From Roseibium porphyridii (GTDB lineage Bacteria; Pseudomonadota; Alphaproteobacteria; Rhizobiales; Stappiaceae): DNA of 64,000 bases. The stretch is taken from assembly GCF_026191725.2 (NCBI RefSeq), contig NZ_CP120863.1, positions 290,001 through 354,000 of the forward strand, given 5' to 3'. Shown here in pieces: positions 36,206-44,997 of the stretch; within the stretch, counting starts at the first letter, position 1, and every line of letters begins with the position of its first letter. Position numbers and translations under genes: made by a program. The notes below the pieces were generated by a model. That model saw only the letters and a program-made list of their open reading frames with translations, made no database searches and had not been told where the DNA came from.

Positions 36206-37213
36206 TTAGCTTGCCTTGTTGGAAGACACGGCAGCGTCGATGACATCCTGACCGATGTCGTCGCGGAATTTGTCCCAAACCGGCTTCATGGTGTTGACCC
36301 ACTCGTCGCGCTGCTCAGGTGTCAGCTGGCGAACAACGCCACCGTTTTCGATGATCTTCTGCTTGTTTGCTTCGTTGATCTCGGCGGCACGAGCGTTGTA
36401 CTCGTCGGAAACCTCGTTGAAGATCTTCAGGAATTGGTCACGTGTGTCAGCTTCCAGGCTGTCGAGCCATTCCTGAGAGGTCACGGCCAGGTAGGTCAGC
36501 AGCTGGTGGTTGGTTTCCGTTGTACCGTCCTGAACTTCAAAGAACTTCTTGGTGTAAATGTTGGACCAGGTGTTTTCCTGACCGTCCACAACACCGGTCT
36601 GCAGCGCGCCATAAACTTCCTTGAAGGCGAGTTTTTGAGCGTTGGCACCCATGGCTTCAATCATGGCCACAGCCACGTCAGATGTCTGAACGCGGAACTT
36701 GAGGCCTTTGGCATCGCTCGGAACCAGCAGCGGCTTGTTCGCGGAGAACTGCTTCAGTCCATTGAAGACATAACCAAGACCGACAAATCCGTAGTCGGAC
36801 ATTGCGCCGAGCAGTTCCTGACCCTTGTCGCCTTTGGTGAAGGTGGTAACCGCATCCATGTTGGTGAACAGGAACGGAAGGTCGAACACACGGTATTTCA
36901 GGGTGTAGGATTCAAACTTGGACAAAGACGGAGCCGCAAGCTGCACGTCACCCAGAAGCAAGGCTTCCATCACCTTGTTGTCGTCAAAAAGCTGAGACGA
37001 CGGGAACACCTGCATGCAGGCCTTGCCGTCCATTTCCGTGTTGATCCTGTCAGCAAGTGCATTCGCCATTTCACCTTTCGGGTGACCCTGTGCAGAAACG
37101 ACGTGGCTGAATTTGATGACAACTTCGCCGTCGCCGCACTCGTCGGCCGCATGAGCCGCGGATGTCATGGCAAAAGAAGCTGCAGCAGCAGCGGCGATCA
37201 CAAACTTTTTCAT
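36206..37213 (-). CDS. dctP: TRAP C4-dicarboxylate-binding periplasmic protein DctP
   Basis: 335 residues. Signal peptide MKKFVIAAAAAASFAMTSA cleaved near AHA-ADE. The DctP fold shows KFSHVVSAQGHPKGEMA, LFDDNKVMEALLLGDVQLAAPS, and the substrate-arginine region KGLKFRVQTSDVAVAMIEAMGAN; QTGVVDGQENTWSNIY is also typical. GGAGG lies seven bases before the ATG. Delivers succinate, malate or fumarate to DctQM. Its promoter is a sigma-54 element at 37292-37306, so it should be driven by DctBD encoded at 38951-42083. Confidence 0.95.
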   Translation of the reverse strand: MKKFVIAAAAAASFAMTSAAHAADECGDGEVVIKFSHVVSAQGHPKGEMANALADRINTEMDGKACMQVFPSSQLFDDNKVMEALLLGDVQLAAPSLSKFESYTLKYRVFDLPFLFTNMDAVTTFTKGDKGQELLGAMSDYGFVGLGYVFNGLKQFSANKPLLVPSDAKGLKFRVQTSDVAVAMIEAMGANAQKLAFKEVYGALQTGVVDGQENTWSNIYTKKFFEVQDGTTETNHQLLTYLAVTSQEWLDSLEADTRDQFLKIFNEVSDEYNARAAEINEANKQKIIENGGVVRQLTPEQRDEWVNTMKPVWDKFRDDIGQDVIDAAVSSNKAS

Positions 37214-37291
37214 CTGATGTCCTCCCAGACATTTCAATATGGCGGCCGGTTGATCGGCCGGACAGCACCGGGGCTGGTCGCGAGTCTTATG

Positions 37292-37306
37292 GCAAGGCCC
37301 GTGCCA
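37292..37306 (-). promoter_or_regulatory. Sigma-54 (RpoN) promoter of dctPQM
   Basis: On the minus strand the sequence reads TGGCAC-GGGCC-TTGC, the full -24/-12 consensus (TGGCAC-N5-TTGC), with T before and C after. Transcription should start near 37280, giving a leader of about 67 bases before dctP. The activator DctD, a sigma-54-dependent protein, is encoded nearby. Confidence 0.85.
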
Positions 37307-37390
37307 AATCGCATCAGAGGTCGATAAAACGCAGATTTCTCTAATTTTGGAATGCGCAATAGACACTCATCTTCGCGGAATACCCTCAAA

Positions 37391-37444
37391 TGTGGGTCGG
37401 TTGCGACACAGACACTTCTTTGAATGTGTCGATTTCGACACATT
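37391..37444. promoter_or_regulatory. Tandem upstream activator sites for DctD
   Basis: A perfect 22-bp palindrome AATGTGTCGA-TT-TCGACACATT occupies 37423-37444. A degenerate second copy, TGTGGGTCGGTTGCGACACA, occupies 37391-37410, about 33 bases away, close to three helical turns. Both lie roughly 110-165 bases upstream of the expected dctP start, the distance usual for sigma-54 activator sites. The left site also abuts the ECF gene end at 37462. Binding by DctD is inferred. Confidence 0.65.
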
Positions 37445-37461
37445 TTTTGCATCAAAATGCC

Positions 37462-38376
37462 TTATTGCCAAAGCGCGCCGCTGTTCGGATCGTGATGAAG
37501 CGGTGTTGCCAGGGCCTTCAACTTCTCCGGATTACGAACAACAAATATGCCATCTATCCGTCCGTCCCCGTCGTAGCTCAGTGTCAGAGCAGTTACGACG
37601 CGCATGTTTTCCAGAACGACAATCCCGCGAAGACCGTTGATGCTGCAAGGTAATACAGGGGCACCTCCCCACAAGCGCCGAAGGATCAGCGCAACATATT
37701 TGGCCACATCTCCACGCCCCTCTAGGACACGGCCCAACGCGGTCGTCTTGCCGCCGCCATCAGACTGAAACCGAACCGTTTCTGAAAGCAGACCGCTGAG
37801 CTGTTCCGTAGACCCGCTTTCGAGCGCTTCCAGAAAAGCAGACAACATGCGTTTTTGATGGTCGGGGGGTGGCACAAAACGCGAGGCCGGGTCCTTGATA
37901 TGCTTGGCAGCGCGAGACACAAGCTGTCGACAAGAGGGCACGCTGAGGTTCAAGGTTTCAGCGACGTCCTCATAAGGGGTGCCAAAGACCTCACGCAACA
38001 GATAAGCGGCGCGCTCTTTCGGGCTTAGCCGCTCCAAAAGCAACAGAAATGCTGTCGTCAATGATTGCGCCCGGTTCAGGTCTGCCTCCGGATCAGTGTC
38101 GCCGGCCAGCTGAAGCGGTTCGGGTATCCACGGACCCACATAGTCGAGCCGTTTTCTATGGGCTGCCTTCAAACCGTCCAGACAGCGGTTGGTACAGATT
38201 GTCGTCAGATAGGCATCTGCGTTGGCCACAGATGCCTTGTCCAGTTTCTGCCAGCTCAAGAACGTGTCCTGAACGGCGTCTTCGGCATCGGCCATGGAGC
38301 CGAGCATGCGATAAGCCAACCCAAGCAGGCGCGGGCGGGCAGTTTCAAACATGTCCATGTCCGATGCCTGTCTCAT
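37462..38376 (-). CDS. ECF41-family sigma factor with SnoaL-like C-terminal domain
   Basis: 304 residues. Sigma region 2 (LLGLAYRMLGSMADAEDAVQD) near 17-38, region 4 (RLSPKERAAYLLREVFGTPY, VAETLNLSVPSCRQLVSRA) near 116-156, then a SnoaL/NTF2-like domain from about 175. All three ECF41 signature elements are visible: WIPEP at 83-87 (usual WLPEP), DGGGK at 206-210 and NPEKL at 282-286 (usual NPDKL). In ECF41 the C-terminal domain controls activity instead of a membrane anti-sigma factor. It starts one base after the AhpD-like gene and shares its promoter. Confidence 0.94.
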   Translation of the reverse strand: MRQASDMDMFETARPRLLGLAYRMLGSMADAEDAVQDTFLSWQKLDKASVANADAYLTTICTNRCLDGLKAAHRKRLDYVGPWIPEPLQLAGDTDPEADLNRAQSLTTAFLLLLERLSPKERAAYLLREVFGTPYEDVAETLNLSVPSCRQLVSRAAKHIKDPASRFVPPPDHQKRMLSAFLEALESGSTEQLSGLLSETVRFQSDGGGKTTALGRVLEGRGDVAKYVALILRRLWGGAPVLPCSINGLRGIVVLENMRVVTALTLSYDGDGRIDGIFVVRNPEKLKALATPLHHDPNSGALWQ

Positions 38377-38377
38377 A

Positions 38378-38809
38378 TCAGTGGTTTGAGACCTGAACCC
38401 GATTCCAGAGGTTTATCATGGCAATAGCCGCTGTGATTGCGCTGATCTGGGCATCTTCGAAGTGATTGCGCAAGTCGGCACGCAAGCGGCCATAGTCGGT
38501 GTCCGGGTTCAAATCGGTCAGGGCTTCCGTCCAGGCAAAGGCTGCTTTTTCAGCCGGCGTGAAATCGTCGACGTGACGCCAGACAACAAGTCTCTGCAAC
38601 CGCTCCTGGCTTTCTCCATCTGCCAATGCTTCTTCCGTGTGCATCTTGACGCAGAATGCGCACTGATTCATCTGGGACGCCCGCAAGTCAACCAGATGGC
38701 GCAGTTTGGGAGCCAAGTCGGCATTTCCGATTTCACCGCTGGCGGCTATGAAGCTCTTTGCGACTGTGGGGATGTTCTGGTGGTGATTGACGGGAGTAAC
38801 GTTGGTCAT
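38378..38809 (-). CDS. Carboxymuconolactone decarboxylase / AhpD-like protein, partner of ECF41
   Basis: 143 residues. AhpD-like core with active-site NQCAFCVKMHTEEA (C50, C53, H57), so a thiol-disulfide peroxidase-type chemistry is possible. ECF41 sigma factors are almost always encoded next to a carboxymuconolactone decarboxylase, oxidoreductase or epimerase (COE) gene. The start MTNVTPVNHH (38809) was chosen over a longer frame because it matches family N-termini. Its promoter at 38850-38876 fits the ECF41 target motif, so it is probably the sigma factor's principal target. Confidence 0.92.
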   Translation of the reverse strand: MTNVTPVNHHQNIPTVAKSFIAASGEIGNADLAPKLRHLVDLRASQMNQCAFCVKMHTEEALADGESQERLQRLVVWRHVDDFTPAEKAAFAWTEALTDLNPDTDYGRLRADLRNHFEDAQISAITAAIAMINLWNRVQVSNH

Positions 38810-38849
38810 AAGTGTCTTCCATGCAATTTTGTTGGGACTACACACTGAT

Positions 38850-38876
38850 GACGATCAAGCGACTGTGTTTGTGACA
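38850..38876 (-). promoter_or_regulatory. ECF41 autoregulatory promoter
   Basis: On the minus strand, TGTCACA (38876-38870), a 16-base spacer, then CGTC (38853-38850): an exact match to the published ECF41 promoter TGTCACA-N16-CGTC. It sits 41 bases before the AhpD-like start codon. The agreement of motif, spacing and the downstream ECF41 gene makes chance unlikely. Confidence 0.85.
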
Positions 38877-38950
38877 TCGCAAAAGAAAATCTCTCAAAAT
38901 GCTGCAAGTTCGTAAAATCCGGGAGCCTTGGAAGTTCCCTGATTGTTGGA

Positions 38951-40294
38951 CTAAGCCGACAGCACTTCGTCTTTTCCGAGCTCGTATTTTCGCATCTTTT
39001 CATAAAGCGCCTTGCGGGACAGGCCCAGGTTTTCGTAGGTCGGCTTGATGGCCCCATCATTGCGTTTGAGCTCCGCAGCGATCAGCGTTCGCTCATAGCT
39101 GGCAACCTGCTCAAAAAGGGTAGCGCCGGCTCCGGACTGCACCTCAGGCATCTGCTCCAGCCCCAGAACGAACCTGTCTGCAACATTGCGCAGTTCACGC
39201 ACGTTTCCGGGCCAGTCCCGCGTCATCAATCCAGCCAGATAATCATCCCCGATATCCGGGATTTCCCGCCTGTACCGTGCTCTGGCTTCAACTGTCAGGT
39301 GACGAAAGAGCAGAGGAATATCTTCCAAACGGTCGCGCAGGGGCGGGATCGCGACGTTGACGACATTCAACCGGTAAAAAAGATCAAGCCGGAAACGCCC
39401 TTCCTTGCCCGCCGCCTCCAGATCCTCTTTGGTTGCCGCGATAAAACGCACGTCGAGTTCAATAGGCTTGTTGGAGCCAAGCCGCTCGATCGTCCTGTTT
39501 TCGATGACACGCAAGAGTTTCACTTGAAGCTCCAGAGGCATCGATTCGATTTCATCCAGGAAAACCGTGCCGCCATGGGCATGTTCCAGCTTTCCAATGC
39601 GTTGCCCGCTGGCGCCTGTGAAAGCGCCCTTTTCGTGACCGAAGAGCTCCGATTCTATGATTTCCGCAGGCAATGCGCCGCAATTGAGCGCGACAAACGG
39701 TTTGTCCTTGCGCGGCCCTTCATCATGCAGAGCTCTTGAAACAACTTCCTTTCCCGAGCCGGTTTCGCCAAGGATCAACACATCCGCGTCCGTGGCCGCA
39801 AGCGCCGTCACATTTCGGCGCAGCAGCTCCATTGCCGGAGTCCGGCCTACCAGACGGCTCTCCAGACCAGTCCGGTCTGCGAGCTCTTCTCTGAGTTTCC
39901 TGTTTTCCAAAACAAGGCGGCGCCTGTCGAGCGCGCGTTCGACAACGGAGGCCAGGTGAGAAACCGAGAAGGGTTTTTCCAGAAAGTCATAGGCGCCCGC
40001 GCGCATGGCCTCGACCGCAAGCGGGACATCACCATGTCCCGTAATCAGCACGACCGGCAGCGCTGGATCAATTTCGAATGCCTGTTTCATAACCTGGAAA
40101 CCGTCGGTTCCGGGCATTCTGATATCCGTGATCAGCACACCATAAAAATCGCGGCTGATCCGTTCCAGGGCCTCTTCGGCAACACCCGTCGCAAACACAT
40201 CCTGGCCGGACAGTTCCAGGCCTTGGCCAAGGGATCTGCGCAGATCCTCTTCATCATCAACCAGCAAAACGGTGGCGTGGTCCATAAACTGCAT
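38951..40294 (-). CDS. dctD: Sigma-54-dependent response regulator DctD
   Basis: 447 residues. Receiver (VLLVDDEEDLRRSL; phosphoacceptor in LITDIRMPGTDGF), AAA+ domain with Walker A GETGSGKEVVSRAL, the sigma-54 contact loop ESELFGHEKGAFTGA, GTVFLDEIESM, and a C-terminal Fis-type helix-turn-helix (PTYENLGLSRKALYEKMRKY). Overlap is close with dctB (four bases between). Start uncertain: ATG at 40294 or three codons on at 40285. It should activate the sigma-54 promoter of dctPQM 1.6 kb away. Confidence 0.95.
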   Translation of the reverse strand: MQFMDHATVLLVDDEEDLRRSLGQGLELSGQDVFATGVAEEALERISRDFYGVLITDIRMPGTDGFQVMKQAFEIDPALPVVLITGHGDVPLAVEAMRAGAYDFLEKPFSVSHLASVVERALDRRRLVLENRKLREELADRTGLESRLVGRTPAMELLRRNVTALAATDADVLILGETGSGKEVVSRALHDEGPRKDKPFVALNCGALPAEIIESELFGHEKGAFTGASGQRIGKLEHAHGGTVFLDEIESMPLELQVKLLRVIENRTIERLGSNKPIELDVRFIAATKEDLEAAGKEGRFRLDLFYRLNVVNVAIPPLRDRLEDIPLLFRHLTVEARARYRREIPDIGDDYLAGLMTRDWPGNVRELRNVADRFVLGLEQMPEVQSGAGATLFEQVASYERTLIAAELKRNDGAIKPTYENLGLSRKALYEKMRKYELGKDEVLSA

Positions 40295-40298
40295 CTTC

Positions 40299-42083
40299 CT
40301 ATTCGGCCGCGAGGACAGTTTCGTCCGCCACCGGCAACCGCATTGTGAACACCGCGCCGCCGTCGTCGAGATTTGACGCTTTCAGCGAGCCGGAAAAGTC
40401 ATGGACGATCTTGTAGGCGATCGACAAGCCCAAACCGAGCCCGGCCCCGACCTCCTTCGTTGTGAAGAAAGGGTCGAATATCTGCGGCAACACCTCGCCA
40501 TCTATTCCCGGTCCATTGTCAGACACGGTCAGCACGGCCTCGGTACCCTGACGATGCAACGAGAGTTTTACATGAGGCAGTGGATTTGCGCCGACAGCAT
40601 CCACGGCATTGGAGAGCAGATTGATCACCACCTGCTCAAGCCGAATGCGGCCCCCCTTAACGATGATGTCCTGTTCGGGCAGGTCGAGATCAAGCCGCAC
40701 TTCTTTCTGCTTGATCTGCGGCTGAAGAAGCAGCGTTGCCTCATCGATCACCTGCCGCAACGAAACCGGCTTGATGTCTGTCCCCGATTTGCGTGTGAAG
40801 CCTTTCAGCGTTTTCGCAATTTCAGCCATCCGTGCCACCATGCCGCCAATCCTGGAAAGATTGGTTTTGGCCTCATCGGCCCGGTTCCGATCGATCAGCA
40901 TGCCGGCAATTTCGGCATCGGAACGAATGGCGGCAAGCGGTTGATTGTATTCGTGGCTCAAGGCCGCCGACATGCGCCCGAGCGTCGCCAGTTTGGCGGC
41001 CTGAACCAATTCAGCCTGGGTCTGGCGCAGATTGGCTTCTGCCTGTTCGCGCTCCCGGACTTCCTGTTCCAGCAACACGTTCGTCTTGCGGAGGTCGGCC
41101 GTTCGGCTCTGGACCCGGCGTTCAAGACGAAGGGCCGAGGCCCTGTTCCTGCGCGCCTGACGCATGAAAGCCTCGCGCCTCGCGATCAATACCCAGATAC
41201 CGCCCGCCGCGATAACGCACACAAGCAGGGCGACCAGCATGGCCCACCCGGCGCTCTGTCTGGCGTCCTTGATGTCGACCAAGGTTCTGACTTCCCAGCC
41301 CAGAACAGGCAGGTCTTCGGCAAGCTGCATATGCAAACCTGCATTTCGAGCTGCGGGCAACAGCAACTCGAGACGCCCCGGCAAGGTCAAGTCCGCAATA
41401 TCAGAACCAGGATCGATATCATCGAACTGTTTCCCACGCCAAAAGGGTACATTTGTAACAACGACCCTGCCCGAACTGTTAATGGCAACAATCGGATCCT
41501 TGCTGAGGGCCCAGGCCTGTTCAACATCGTCGAGGCTGACCCTGACCGCCAAAACGCCGACCAGAGCATTGTTCCTGCGTAACGGAGACGCGAACACATA
41601 GTTGGACGGTGAAATGGGAGTTCCCGGGATCAATTGACGACCAAGTTGCCCCTGACGCGCTTGTTCAAATGCAATCCGGATGGTCTCGCTGCCACCGATA
41701 GCGCCAGCCGGAACGCCGCTCCTGCTGGAAACGGACACATTGCCTTGCGGATCCATGATCCAGACTTCCTCAGCCCCCGACATGCCGGCGGCGATGGCGG
41801 CAATACCCGGATCGGTGTTGTCGTGCTTTTCCAACAGCAACTGCGCGACATCAGGCCCACGTGCGAGCAAGGGAGACAAGAGGCGAAACTTGTCGAGAAG
41901 ACGTTCCAGAACGGCAGACTGCACAGCCAGATTGGCCTCTGCCCGGGTTTCCTGCTCTGCAAGGGTAATGCGCAAACTCGCAAGCCCGGTCAGCCAGATA
42001 AGGGCAAGCGTGGCGACGACCATGACGGCCCCGATCGCAAATTTCAGCCTTTTCGAGGCCGGACGCTTGGTTCTGCTTATCAT
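40299..42083 (-). CDS. dctB: C4-dicarboxylate sensor histidine kinase DctB
   Basis: 594 residues from MISRTKRPASK. Two membrane segments (about 15-37 and 275-297) enclose a double-PAS/Cache periplasmic sensor (IMDPQGNVSVSSRSG, NYVFASPLRRNNALVGVLAV). A coiled coil then leads to the kinase: phosphorylated His in ALSHEYNQPLAAIRSD, N-box VVINLLSNAVDAV, DNGPGID, FFTTKEVGAGLGLGLSI. HEYNQPL is typical of DctB/NtrY-like kinases. Paired with dctD directly downstream. Confidence 0.95.
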   Translation of the reverse strand: MISRTKRPASKRLKFAIGAVMVVATLALIWLTGLASLRITLAEQETRAEANLAVQSAVLERLLDKFRLLSPLLARGPDVAQLLLEKHDNTDPGIAAIAAGMSGAEEVWIMDPQGNVSVSSRSGVPAGAIGGSETIRIAFEQARQGQLGRQLIPGTPISPSNYVFASPLRRNNALVGVLAVRVSLDDVEQAWALSKDPIVAINSSGRVVVTNVPFWRGKQFDDIDPGSDIADLTLPGRLELLLPAARNAGLHMQLAEDLPVLGWEVRTLVDIKDARQSAGWAMLVALLVCVIAAGGIWVLIARREAFMRQARRNRASALRLERRVQSRTADLRKTNVLLEQEVREREQAEANLRQTQAELVQAAKLATLGRMSAALSHEYNQPLAAIRSDAEIAGMLIDRNRADEAKTNLSRIGGMVARMAEIAKTLKGFTRKSGTDIKPVSLRQVIDEATLLLQPQIKQKEVRLDLDLPEQDIIVKGGRIRLEQVVINLLSNAVDAVGANPLPHVKLSLHRQGTEAVLTVSDNGPGIDGEVLPQIFDPFFTTKEVGAGLGLGLSIAYKIVHDFSGSLKASNLDDGGAVFTMRLPVADETVLAAE

Positions 42084-42152
42084 TCGGCCAGTATAACCAA
42101 GGATCTGCAAGCCGAAAGCCTGCCAATAGAAGCAGAAGGCACGCGAATTCTT

Positions 42153-43265
42153 CTAGAGTGTCAATTCGGCCTGGCTCGCAAGAGCTGGCGCTCTTTGCCG
42201 GCGGTCGATGGCTACACTCTTGATGAGAACGCTCACTCTTTTGCCTGCTGAGAGCCCGAGATCAGCAACAGATGCTCTGGTTATGCGGGCGCGCAATGTC
42301 TGTCCGCTTACAGAACACAGAATTTCCGCGTAGGGACCGGTTTCTTCAGAAATGCTGCTGATGGTTGCCTCGAAGCAATTGCGGATCGACAACCCTTTGG
42401 GCGGTGATAGCGCCAGAGCAACGTCCCGAGCCCTGATACGCAAGCGCACGGCATCGCCGATATCACCGACCTTGCCGGGGATCTGAAGAACCGCGGATCC
42501 GATATCGACAAGGCAAAGTCCCCATTCCTGGTCGATTCCTGCGATTTTTCCTTCAATAAGCGCACCGGCCTCGTGACGACCTGTTGCCCGACCAAGGTCT
42601 GTTCGCGTCAACATTTCGGCGACCGGACCGTAGGCTGGCGTTTGTCCGTCGGACAAGATCACCAGTGTGTTCGACAATCGCGCGACTTCTTCAATCGAGT
42701 GGCTGACATAAAGGATCGGCAATCCTGCTTCCACGCACAAGCGATCAAGATAGGGAAGAATGTCGTTGCGACGGGCCTGATCGAGATTGGCCAGAGGCTC
42801 GTCCATGATCAGCAGACGTGGATCTGAAAGAAGAGCCCGTCCGATTGCCACCCTCTGTCTTTCACCACCTGACAGCGTTGCCGGCTTGCGTTCAAGAAGG
42901 CTTTGAAGGCCCAGAAGTTCGACAACTTCACCAAAATCCCGACCGGGCGTGCGTCTTCCTGCCCAACGGGAATAGGTGAGGTTCGACTTGACGCTAAGAT
43001 GCGGAAACAGGCGAGCGTCTTGAAAGACGTGACCGATCCGCCTTTGTTGAACTGGCAGATCGATACCGTTTGACGAATCGAAGACCACCGTGCCGTTGAC
43101 GACAATGTGGCCCTTCTCCGGCTTGATCAGCCCTGCGATCATATTGGTCAGCGTTGTTTTGCCCGCGCCGGACTGGCCGAACAATGAGGTGACCCCGCCG
43201 GCACTTTCAAAGCAGGCGTTCAAGTCCATTTCGCCGAGTTTGCCAGTGATGTCGACGCTAAGCAT
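42153..43265 (-). CDS. modC: Molybdate ABC transporter ATPase ModC
   Basis: 370 residues. Walker A FGQSGAGKTTLTNMI, signature LSGGERQRVAIGRALL, Walker B LLIMDEPLANLD, and a C-terminal molybdate-binding (TOBE/MOP) domain from about 285 (RIRARDVALALSPPKGLSI), typical of ModC. AGGGGG lies before the ATG at 43265; the start overlaps modB by eight bases. Confidence 0.95.
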   Translation of the reverse strand: MLSVDITGKLGEMDLNACFESAGGVTSLFGQSGAGKTTLTNMIAGLIKPEKGHIVVNGTVVFDSSNGIDLPVQQRRIGHVFQDARLFPHLSVKSNLTYSRWAGRRTPGRDFGEVVELLGLQSLLERKPATLSGGERQRVAIGRALLSDPRLLIMDEPLANLDQARRNDILPYLDRLCVEAGLPILYVSHSIEEVARLSNTLVILSDGQTPAYGPVAEMLTRTDLGRATGRHEAGALIEGKIAGIDQEWGLCLVDIGSAVLQIPGKVGDIGDAVRLRIRARDVALALSPPKGLSIRNCFEATISSISEETGPYAEILCSVSGQTLRARITRASVADLGLSAGKRVSVLIKSVAIDRRQRAPALASQAELTL

Positions 43266-43989
43266 CGGCACCCCCTATTCTGTTGCGCAATCGGCGCGCC
43301 AACAGTTCAGAGGCAATCAGTGCGGCAAATGCCACGAAGGCTGCAATCAGTGTCAAACGGAAGGCTGCAATGTCTCCGCTGGGTGTTTGTGTTGCCGTAT
43401 AAAGCGCCAATGCCAACGTACGGGTCTCACCGGGAATGTTGGAGACAAACGTAATCGTAGCGCCAAATTCCCCCATCGCCTTGGCGAATCCCAAAATCGC
43501 GCCTCCAAGAATACCCGGAAGAGCGAGCGGCAGCGAAATAGTCAGGAAAGCCGTGAGCCGGCGCGCGCCAAGTGACTTGGCCGCATCTTCCAGCTTGGGA
43601 TCAACTGCCTCAAATGAAAGGCGGATGGGGCGGACCATGAGCGGAAACGCCATGACGCCTGCGGCAAGTGCCGCACCGGTCCAGTTGAATGCAAAGCTGA
43701 CGCCAAAGGTGTTGTCGAGAAAGGACCCGATTGGTCCCTTTTTGCCGAATGCCAGAAGAAGCACATAGCCCGTGACAACAGGTGGCAGAACAAGGGGCAG
43801 ATGCACAAGGGCGTTGACAACACCGTGGCCGGGAAACCGAAACCGCGCAAGCAGATAGGCAACAAGAACGGCCATCGGAAGCGCAAATGCCAGGGCGACG
43901 CTTGCCACCTTGAGGGTCAGGATCAGAGCCTGCCATTCGGCCGGTTGAAGATCGAAAAAATCCACGTGCGCCCAGTCTGTTGGATCCAA
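43258..43989 (-). CDS. modB: Molybdate ABC transporter permease ModB
   Basis: 243 residues with five membrane segments; the ABC permease EAA loop is DAAKSLGARRLTAFLTISLP, coupled to ModC. LPLVLPPVVTGYVLLLAFG is typical of ModB. Lies 21 bases after modA and overlaps modC. Confidence 0.95.
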   Translation of the reverse strand: MDPTDWAHVDFFDLQPAEWQALILTLKVASVALAFALPMAVLVAYLLARFRFPGHGVVNALVHLPLVLPPVVTGYVLLLAFGKKGPIGSFLDNTFGVSFAFNWTGAALAAGVMAFPLMVRPIRLSFEAVDPKLEDAAKSLGARRLTAFLTISLPLALPGILGGAILGFAKAMGEFGATITFVSNIPGETRTLALALYTATQTPSGDIAAFRLTLIAAFVAFAALIASELLARRLRNRIGGADA

Positions 43990-44010
43990 TGGCTGCGCCC
44001 GATCCGCAGC

Positions 44011-44769
44011 CTAGCCTTCCTTATCGGTTAGAAAGCCCGATGAGTGCAAGATCTCTTGCGCGACAGGTCCTGCGAGGAACTGAAGAAACCGGTCTGTGTG
44101 CGCATGTGACCCATTCACTGTTTGCGCGGCCAGATACCGGATCCTGGGGTGACGATCTTCGGGAAATTCGTAAACGACCAGCGCGTCGGGTGCGACAACT
44201 GCATCTGTCCGGTAAACAAGACCAAAAGGAACGTCGCCGCGAGCCACCGCAGCCAACACGATACGCACATTGTCCATTGGCGCGAGATGCGACGAAACAC
44301 GATCCCAAAGCCCGAGGGCTTGAAGGGCAGCTTTTCCATATCGGCCAGCGGGGACAGTTTCCGGGTCCGCAATTGCCAGACGCTCGCCCTCCAACCGCAC
44401 TGGAAGGTCGGAAGCGCCAGGTTTGAGTTGTGGGCTGCCTGCCGGTGCCAACAATACAAGCCGATTGGATGCGATTTCTCGAACGGACCCCAGCACGACG
44501 GCCTGCCGATCAACGACATAGTCCATCCATTCCGCATCAGCTGATACGAACGCATCGGCGGGTGCACCTGCTTCTATCTGGCGCGCAAGCGTTCCGGTTC
44601 CGGCAAAGGAAAAGAGAACACTCGTTCCGCTTTCTTCGGCGAAGGCCGTACCGATTTCTTCCATCGCCTCGCGCATGCTGGCCGCCGCAAATACGGTGAG
44701 TGGCTGATCGGCCCGCGCAGGAACAACCAGCAAGATCGACAGTACAAGGGCTTTTAAGATGTCCAGCAA
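44011..44769 (-). CDS. modA: Molybdate-binding periplasmic protein ModA
   Basis: 252 residues. Signal peptide MLDILKALVLSILLVV cleaved near ARA-DQP. LTVFAAASMREAMEEIG, SFAGTGTLARQIEAGAPADAFVSADAEWMD and GDVPFGLVYRTDA are the ModA pattern; the serines coordinate molybdate. First gene of modABC. The 228-base gap upstream has a small TGCAT/ATGCA inverted repeat (around 44803-44821), but no clear ModE site. Confidence 0.95.
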   Translation of the reverse strand: MLDILKALVLSILLVVPARADQPLTVFAAASMREAMEEIGTAFAEESGTSVLFSFAGTGTLARQIEAGAPADAFVSADAEWMDYVVDRQAVVLGSVREIASNRLVLLAPAGSPQLKPGASDLPVRLEGERLAIADPETVPAGRYGKAALQALGLWDRVSSHLAPMDNVRIVLAAVARGDVPFGLVYRTDAVVAPDALVVYEFPEDRHPRIRYLAAQTVNGSHAHTDRFLQFLAGPVAQEILHSSGFLTDKEG

Positions 44770-44997
44770 GCAGTCACCACTTTTTCGATTTCACGATGCA
44801 TCAGCATTTATGCACCATCCAAAAACGCATCAATAGGCCAGCCTGTTTCTTCTGAAGGCGATTTGGGTTGTTCACGCGATTGTCTTCGCCTGCTTCAACT
44901 TGAAAAGACAAGAGCGCCAATCAATTCTGCCTTTAGCCGGGTCGGGCGAAAACACAAGTCATTCGGTAACTTCAGACGAATGCGAGAGGAATGACAT

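Noticed and set aside
36146..37327. 393-codon open frame on the plus strand over dctP
   Set aside because: Exact antisense of DctP, which has a signal peptide, family motifs and a sigma-54 promoter.
40401..41582. 393-codon open frame on the plus strand over dctB
   Set aside because: Antisense shadow of a clear histidine kinase.
44803..44821. TGCAT/ATGCA inverted repeat upstream of modA as a ModE operator
   Set aside because: Too short and not like the known ModE palindrome; could be chance.
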